Position numbers and translations under genes: made by a program. From Campylobacteraceae bacterium (lineage in GTDB: Bacteria; Campylobacterota; Campylobacteria; Campylobacterales; Sulfurovaceae): a stretch of 10,849 bases of DNA. Where the stretch lies: positions 1-10,849 of the forward strand of contig JALVWV010000170.1 of assembly GCA_027023145.1 (NCBI GenBank). The letters are read 5' to 3'. The notes beneath the pieces were generated by a model, which was given only the letters and a program-made list of their open reading frames with translations, made no database searches and was not told the DNA's origin. Each line of letters opens with the position of its first letter. Positions within the stretch are counted from its first letter, which is position 1. This document shows positions 8,687 to 10,849 of the stretch, one piece after another.

Positions 8687-8692
8687 ATTTTA
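8687..8692 (-). promoter_or_regulatory. Candidate -10 box of the pheS operon
   Basis: TAAAAT on the minus strand, within GGATAAAATC, would start transcription about 29 bases before the pheS ATG. It is an imperfect match with no -35. The AT-rich stretch at 8669-8680 offers weaker alternatives such as TATTAA. The divergent layout requires a pheS promoter somewhere in 8652-8784, but this exact choice is tentative. Confidence 0.35.
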
Positions 8693-8730
8693 TCCAAATG
8701 TTGCTAAAGGGCTCCCTCTACCCTCTATCG

Positions 8731-8751
8731 GTGTTGTTTTTGTGCTATAAT
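8731..8751 (+). promoter_or_regulatory. Promoter of the HIT-family gene
   Basis: A perfect TATAAT at 8746-8751 is preceded by TG one base away (extended -10) and by a T-rich run, reading TTGTTTTTGTGCTATAAT. This closely matches the Campylobacter housekeeping promoter described as T-rich followed by TTTTTTTGNTATAAT without a -35. Transcription would begin near 8758, leaving a leader of about 27 bases before the ATG at 8785. Sequence is seen; activity is inferred from family knowledge. Confidence 0.75.
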
Positions 8752-8784
8752 TTCTCCGAACCCATCACCAAAAAGGAACAAAAA

Positions 8785-9138
8785 ATGTGCATTTTCTGTC
8801 AAATAGTAGGCGGAGAAATCCCCAACAACACCGTACTGGAAAACGACGATTTTCTCGCCTTTCATGACCTCTATCCCAAAGCCCCTGTCCATGTCCTTAT
8901 CATTCCCAAACAACACGTAGATTGTTTTCAGGATGTCGCGCCGGAAACGATGGCAGGTTTGACCACTTTTGCTCAGGAAGTCGCCCGTACGCTCGGTGTC
9001 GATCAGACTGGCTACCGCCTCATCACCAACAACGGCGAAGACGGCGGCCAGGAGATCCCTCACCTCCACTTCCACATGCTTGGCGGCGGCAAACTCAAAT
9101 GGGATCACCTCCACGAGGATACCCACAAAAATATTTAA
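8785..9138 (+). CDS. hinT: HIT-family (HinT-type) purine nucleoside phosphoramidase
   Basis: Small histidine-triad hydrolase that cleaves AMP from lysine or other amine adducts (AMP phosphoramidates). In bacteria its natural substrates include aminoacyl-adenylates made by tRNA synthetases. The 117-residue protein starts with CIFCQI (Cys2 and Cys5, the zinc-site half found in many HIT proteins) and ends with the triad PHLHFHML, in which His93, His95 and His97 form HxHxH. NGEDGGQE (83-90) lies just before it, as expected. The ATG at 8785 is chosen because it has AAGGA seven bases upstream and gives the standard N-terminus; the frame stays open upstream to 8536, but only over the antisense of pheS. 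It has its own promoter and diverges from pheS. It converges on the cytochrome gene across a 91-base gap. The symbol is given by family; the exact subgroup is less certain than the HIT assignment. Confidence 0.93.
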   Translation: MCIFCQIVGGEIPNNTVLENDDFLAFHDLYPKAPVHVLIIPKQHVDCFQDVAPETMAGLTTFAQEVARTLGVDQTGYRLITNNGEDGGQEIPHLHFHMLGGGKLKWDHLHEDTHKNI

Positions 9139-9145
9139 CCGCTCT

Positions 9146-9210
9146 TTGGGACTTGGACTTCAGTCCAACAAAACGCACAGCATATCAGTGGGGTTAAAAC
9201 CCCAGCCCCA
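9146..9210. repeat. Two adjacent palindromes, REP/BIME-like, between convergent genes
   Basis: Two inverted repeats stand 20 bases apart in the gap between the HIT gene and the cytochrome. The first, TTGGAC-TTCA-GTCCAA, spans 9153-9168; just before it GGGACT (9148-9153) partly repeats the left arm. The second, TGGGGTT-AA-AACCCCA, spans 9189-9204 and is followed by GCCCCA, a partial copy of its right arm. Neither has a T-run after it on either strand, so this does not look like an ordinary intrinsic terminator, although convergent placement means it could help end both transcripts. The paired-palindrome design resembles repetitive extragenic palindromes mobilised by RAYT-type Y1 transposases. 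That identity is inferred; copy number cannot be judged from one window. Confidence 0.5.
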
Positions 9211-9229
9211 AATTGAAACATGTCATGCG

Positions 9230-10366
9230 CTAAAAATCAACCACCTTCTTCGTCAACACTGTAAATGCTGTTGACGCATCTCCCTCCAACCCAAGTTTCC
9301 CGGCCACTTTAGGATTGACGAGATAGTAACCCAATACCATCTCCACTTTGTCCCCTTGTTTCAACACTGTATCAAAATGCTCTTCGCGTGTCTCCAATGC
9401 TTTAATACTCGTGTCTTTTAACACCGTATCAGCCAACCATGGCATCGAGGGCTTCCCCCGTGTTCCGATTACCCGCACATAGGTACGTGGAGGCAAAGAA
9501 ATCGTCTTATCATCACGATAAATACTCACCCGCAACTGTGCCAACCGCAGCGGCTGGGCAAAGAGGGTATGGGTCGCCTCATTGTGAAGTATAACGGCAA
9601 ACCCGTCAGACGTTGTCGAGAGTGAAAGCTTGATGTAGCGTGAGAGCTCAGCCGGTATCCCTCCGTGGATTGTCATGCCATGGTACGCATGGGTGGCTGT
9701 CTGTTTCAAATTGACCTTTGTTCCGAGTTTTTGGGGCATATGACAACTGATACACGTCTCTTTGGAGCCCCCCTGCTTCACCCCGAGATCACAGAGAGAA
9801 AATCCCTTGCCGTTTTGTTTGTGATCATGGCATCCCAGACACATTTTTCCGGTATAAAAAAGATCATTGCTGTAGTCAATGTCATGATAGGGGGAACCGG
9901 TTGTTTTTTTGAACAAGCCAAAGAAACTCGATGTCTCATGAAAGATGATCTTCTTCCCCTTGCGTTTGACATCAGCTGAATAGAAATACTTTGGTTTCGT
10001 CTGAATCACGTTGCGATTGGTATGAGCATGCTCCTCAATGCTCTCAATCCGATGACACCCTTGACAGGAGATCGGCTCATCCTTCTGTGCCGCATTATCG
10101 GTCGGCAACCCTTTGCCCCCTTTGAGGGTGTGATCTGACGGAGTATGGCATTGGGCACACGTGTACTTTCCCTGCTTTTTATAGGGATGTTTGTCCCAGA
10201 TAGCCTTATGTACCGGATCGCTCCAGATAGACGCTTTGGCATGCTGTGAGTGCTGATACTCGGCAAAGATAATCGGATGACACGCCTTGCAGGTCGTATT
10301 CTCTAGAGGAGTTTGAGCTTCAAGGGCAGAGAGAATAATAAACGAAAGAAGTAATAAATAACGCAC
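9230..10366 (-). CDS. Secreted pentahaem c-type cytochrome, cytochrome c554-like
   Basis: A periplasmic or envelope electron-transfer protein. The 378 residues contain five CXXCH haem motifs with cysteines starting at 26, 70, 101, 176 and 205. The first is followed by EYQHSQHAKA, similar to the S-x-HA element after the first haem in cytochrome c554/multihaem families. A signal peptide (RYLLLLSFIILSALEA) probably ends after residue 17. The haem part stops near 210. The last about 135 residues have no cysteine and look beta-rich; I do not recognise this domain. Cys192 is not in a haem motif. The start is GTG at 10366, with AAGG seven bases upstream; it puts the signal peptide at the N-terminus. 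An in-frame ATG at 10444 would place the promoter inside the gene and is rejected. The redox partner and substrate are unknown. Placement in a named enzyme family is unsure; the cytochrome identity is firm. Confidence 0.88.
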   Translation of the reverse strand: MRYLLLLSFIILSALEAQTPLENTTCKACHPIIFAEYQHSQHAKASIWSDPVHKAIWDKHPYKKQGKYTCAQCHTPSDHTLKGGKGLPTDNAAQKDEPISCQGCHRIESIEEHAHTNRNVIQTKPKYFYSADVKRKGKKIIFHETSSFFGLFKKTTGSPYHDIDYSNDLFYTGKMCLGCHDHKQNGKGFSLCDLGVKQGGSKETCISCHMPQKLGTKVNLKQTATHAYHGMTIHGGIPAELSRYIKLSLSTTSDGFAVILHNEATHTLFAQPLRLAQLRVSIYRDDKTISLPPRTYVRVIGTRGKPSMPWLADTVLKDTSIKALETREEHFDTVLKQGDKVEMVLGYYLVNPKVAGKLGLEGDASTAFTVLTKKVVDF

Positions 10367-10396
10367 AGAAAAACCTTGTTGTGAAAATAGAAAAGG

Positions 10397-10402
10397 ATTG
10401 TA
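10397..10402 (-). promoter_or_regulatory. Promoter -10 box of the cytochrome gene
   Basis: TACAAT on the minus strand, one mismatch from TATAAT. Transcription is predicted to start near 10390, leaving a leader of about 23 bases that contains the AAGG ribosome site and leads to the GTG at 10366. There is no -35 match, which fits a promoter that relies on an activator (see the dyad at 10425-10438). Confidence 0.55.
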
Positions 10403-10413
10403 GTCAAACCAAA

Positions 10414-10427
10414 CAATGAAAACATTG
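10414..10427. promoter_or_regulatory. Second dyad in the cytochrome promoter
   Basis: CAATG-AAAA-CATTG, five-base arms around four bases, centred at 10420.5. That is about -30.5 from the predicted start and exactly 11 bases (one helical turn) from the centre of the neighbouring dyad, with which it shares three bases. It may be a second operator or part of a compound one. A 5-base arm can occur by chance, so confidence is low. Confidence 0.3.
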
Positions 10428-10438
10428 ACCCCCGTCAA
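10425..10438. promoter_or_regulatory. FNR/CRP-family-like operator before the cytochrome gene
   Basis: TTGAC-CCCC-GTCAA is a perfect dyad that fits the TTGA-N6-TCAA pattern of FNR-type regulators and resembles the TTAAC-N4-GTTAA site of Campylobacter NssR. Its centre at 10431.5 lies 41.5 bases before the predicted start near 10390, the standard position for class II activation. The start itself is predicted only from the -10 box. The regulator gene is not in the window. Confidence 0.5.
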
Positions 10439-10447
10439 CCCCAAAAT

Positions 10448-10478
10448 CTACCCGCTACCCGCTACCTTCTACGCTCTA
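10448..10478. repeat. Four degenerate 7-base tandem repeats
   Basis: The units CTACCCG, CTACCCG, CTACCTT and CTACGCT run back to back from 10448 to 10475. A fifth CTA (10476-10478) is the TAG stop of the upstream outer-membrane gene read on the minus strand. The first two copies are identical. The array lies between that stop and the cytochrome promoter. No hairpin with a T-run is seen, so it does not read as a terminator. Confidence 0.6.
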
Positions 10479-10847
10479 AAACCGATACTTCGCCCCCACC
10501 CGAACCTGCACCTTCCGTTTCACCCCCGGATTGTACAACACTTCCACCTTGACCGGGACGGTGTAGTTGTGCAAGAGCAGTAGATCGGCTTCGATTCCTG
10601 CGACACTCTCGTGATAGAACTGACGCTTTCCGCTGCCAAAATCCAGGGCATACAGCCGTTGCTTGAGATAGATACTCTCTCGCTGGAGCGAGAGAGGCAG
10701 ATGGTATGAGTACATGGAAAAGTTCAAAACCTTGTAGAGCCCCACTTCCCCCATCATTGCCTCTTTGGCATAGTGCTTCAGGGAAAAGGTCTGGATGTTC
10801 AATACACCCTGATCGGCCGAGGTGGGTGTGGTTGCGCCCACTTTGAT
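10476..10847 (-). CDS. C-terminal part of a probable outer-membrane beta-barrel protein
   Basis: The frame is open from the window edge to TAG at 10476 and gives 123 residues. A GTG at 10841 could serve as a start, but the frame continues upstream with IKV and there is no signal peptide, so this is most likely the 3' end of a longer gene. The sequence alternates polar and hydrophobic residues in strand-like segments (GIEADLLLL, PVKVEVLY, KVQVRVGAKYRF) and ends in phenylalanine after an alternating pattern, the signature recognised by the BAM machinery in outer-membrane barrels. No cysteines are present. I cannot name the family; the C-terminal domain of a TolB/WD40-like or surface-antigen-type protein is possible. 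It is followed on the same strand by the cytochrome after 109 bases, which have a separate promoter. Confidence 0.6.
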   Translation of the reverse strand: MKVGATTPTSADQGVLNIQTFSLKHYAKEAMMGEVGLYKVLNFSMYSYHLPLSLQRESIYLKQRLYALDFGSGKRQFYHESVAGIEADLLLLHNYTVPVKVEVLYNPGVKRKVQVRVGAKYRF

Positions 10848-10849
10848 CC

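Noticed and set aside
8536..8784. N-terminal extension of the HIT protein back to 8536
   Set aside because: It would run antisense through the start of pheS and across the promoter. The ATG at 8785 has a good ribosome site and gives the standard HIT N-terminus.
8652..8784. Phenylalanine attenuator, leader peptide or T-box before pheS
   Set aside because: The leader is too short, and no Phe-rich small frame or terminator hairpin is visible.
9190..9203. Simple intrinsic terminator at the GGGGTT/AACCCC hairpin
   Set aside because: No T-run follows the stem on either strand. A help in termination is not excluded, but the paired-palindrome layout fits a repeat better.
10367..10444. Earlier ATG start for the cytochrome at 10444
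   Set aside because: It would bury the signal peptide about 26 residues in and put the -10 box and the dyad inside the coding region. The GTG at 10366 has a ribosome site and a normal signal peptide.
1..10849. CRISPR array, IS element, tRNA/rRNA, toxin-antitoxin or defence module
   Set aside because: I found no regular spacer-repeat array, transposase, tRNA-like fold or recognisable defence gene on either strand. Most of the window is conserved housekeeping sequence.

Overview
This window is a conserved housekeeping block from a member of the Campylobacterota, most likely a sulfur-oxidising type close to Sulfuricurvum, Sulfurimonas or Sulfurovum. The order pheS-pheT-aroA-ispH-rpsA-serA, the protein sequences themselves, and the promoter style (a strong -10 with a T-rich stretch before it and no clear -35) all point that way. 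Base composition is about half GC by eye. The genus cannot be settled from this sequence alone.

Layout. Positions 1-8651 hold six genes read leftward (minus strand), transcribed in the order pheS, pheT, aroA, ispH, rpsA, serA. pheS/pheT and aroA/ispH overlap by four bases (ATGA), and pheT/aroA by 22 bases, so pheS to ispH looks like one translationally coupled operon. rpsA has an 87-base leader with its own perfect -10 box. serA follows rpsA after 8 bases and has no recognisable Shine-Dalgarno; its 3' end lies outside the window. At 8652-8784 there is a divergent promoter region. A small HIT-family nucleotide hydrolase gene (8785-9138, plus strand) reads the other way.

The right end is more individual. 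Between the convergent HIT gene and a five-haem c-type cytochrome (9230-10366, minus) lie two neighbouring palindromes that resemble a REP/BIME-type repeat. The cytochrome is a secreted protein with five CXXCH motifs and a haem-free C-terminal domain. Its promoter region has a -10 box and a perfect dyad, TTGAC-N4-GTCAA, centred 41.5 bases before the predicted transcription start. This is the classic class II position of an FNR/CRP-family activator. Upstream lie four degenerate 7-base tandem repeats and the C-terminal 123 residues of a probable outer-membrane beta-barrel protein, cut by the window edge.

How the genes fit together. AroA makes EPSP on the way to chorismate and hence phenylalanine, and PheST charges tRNA-Phe. 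IspH makes isoprenoid precursors, S1 supports translation initiation, and SerA starts serine synthesis. The cytochrome and the outer-membrane protein belong to the cell envelope and probably respiration. I found no mobile element, CRISPR array, tRNA, rRNA or defence system. The best leads are the putative FNR-type control of the unassigned cytochrome, the repeat pair at 9146-9210, and the eroded editing-site motifs in PheT.
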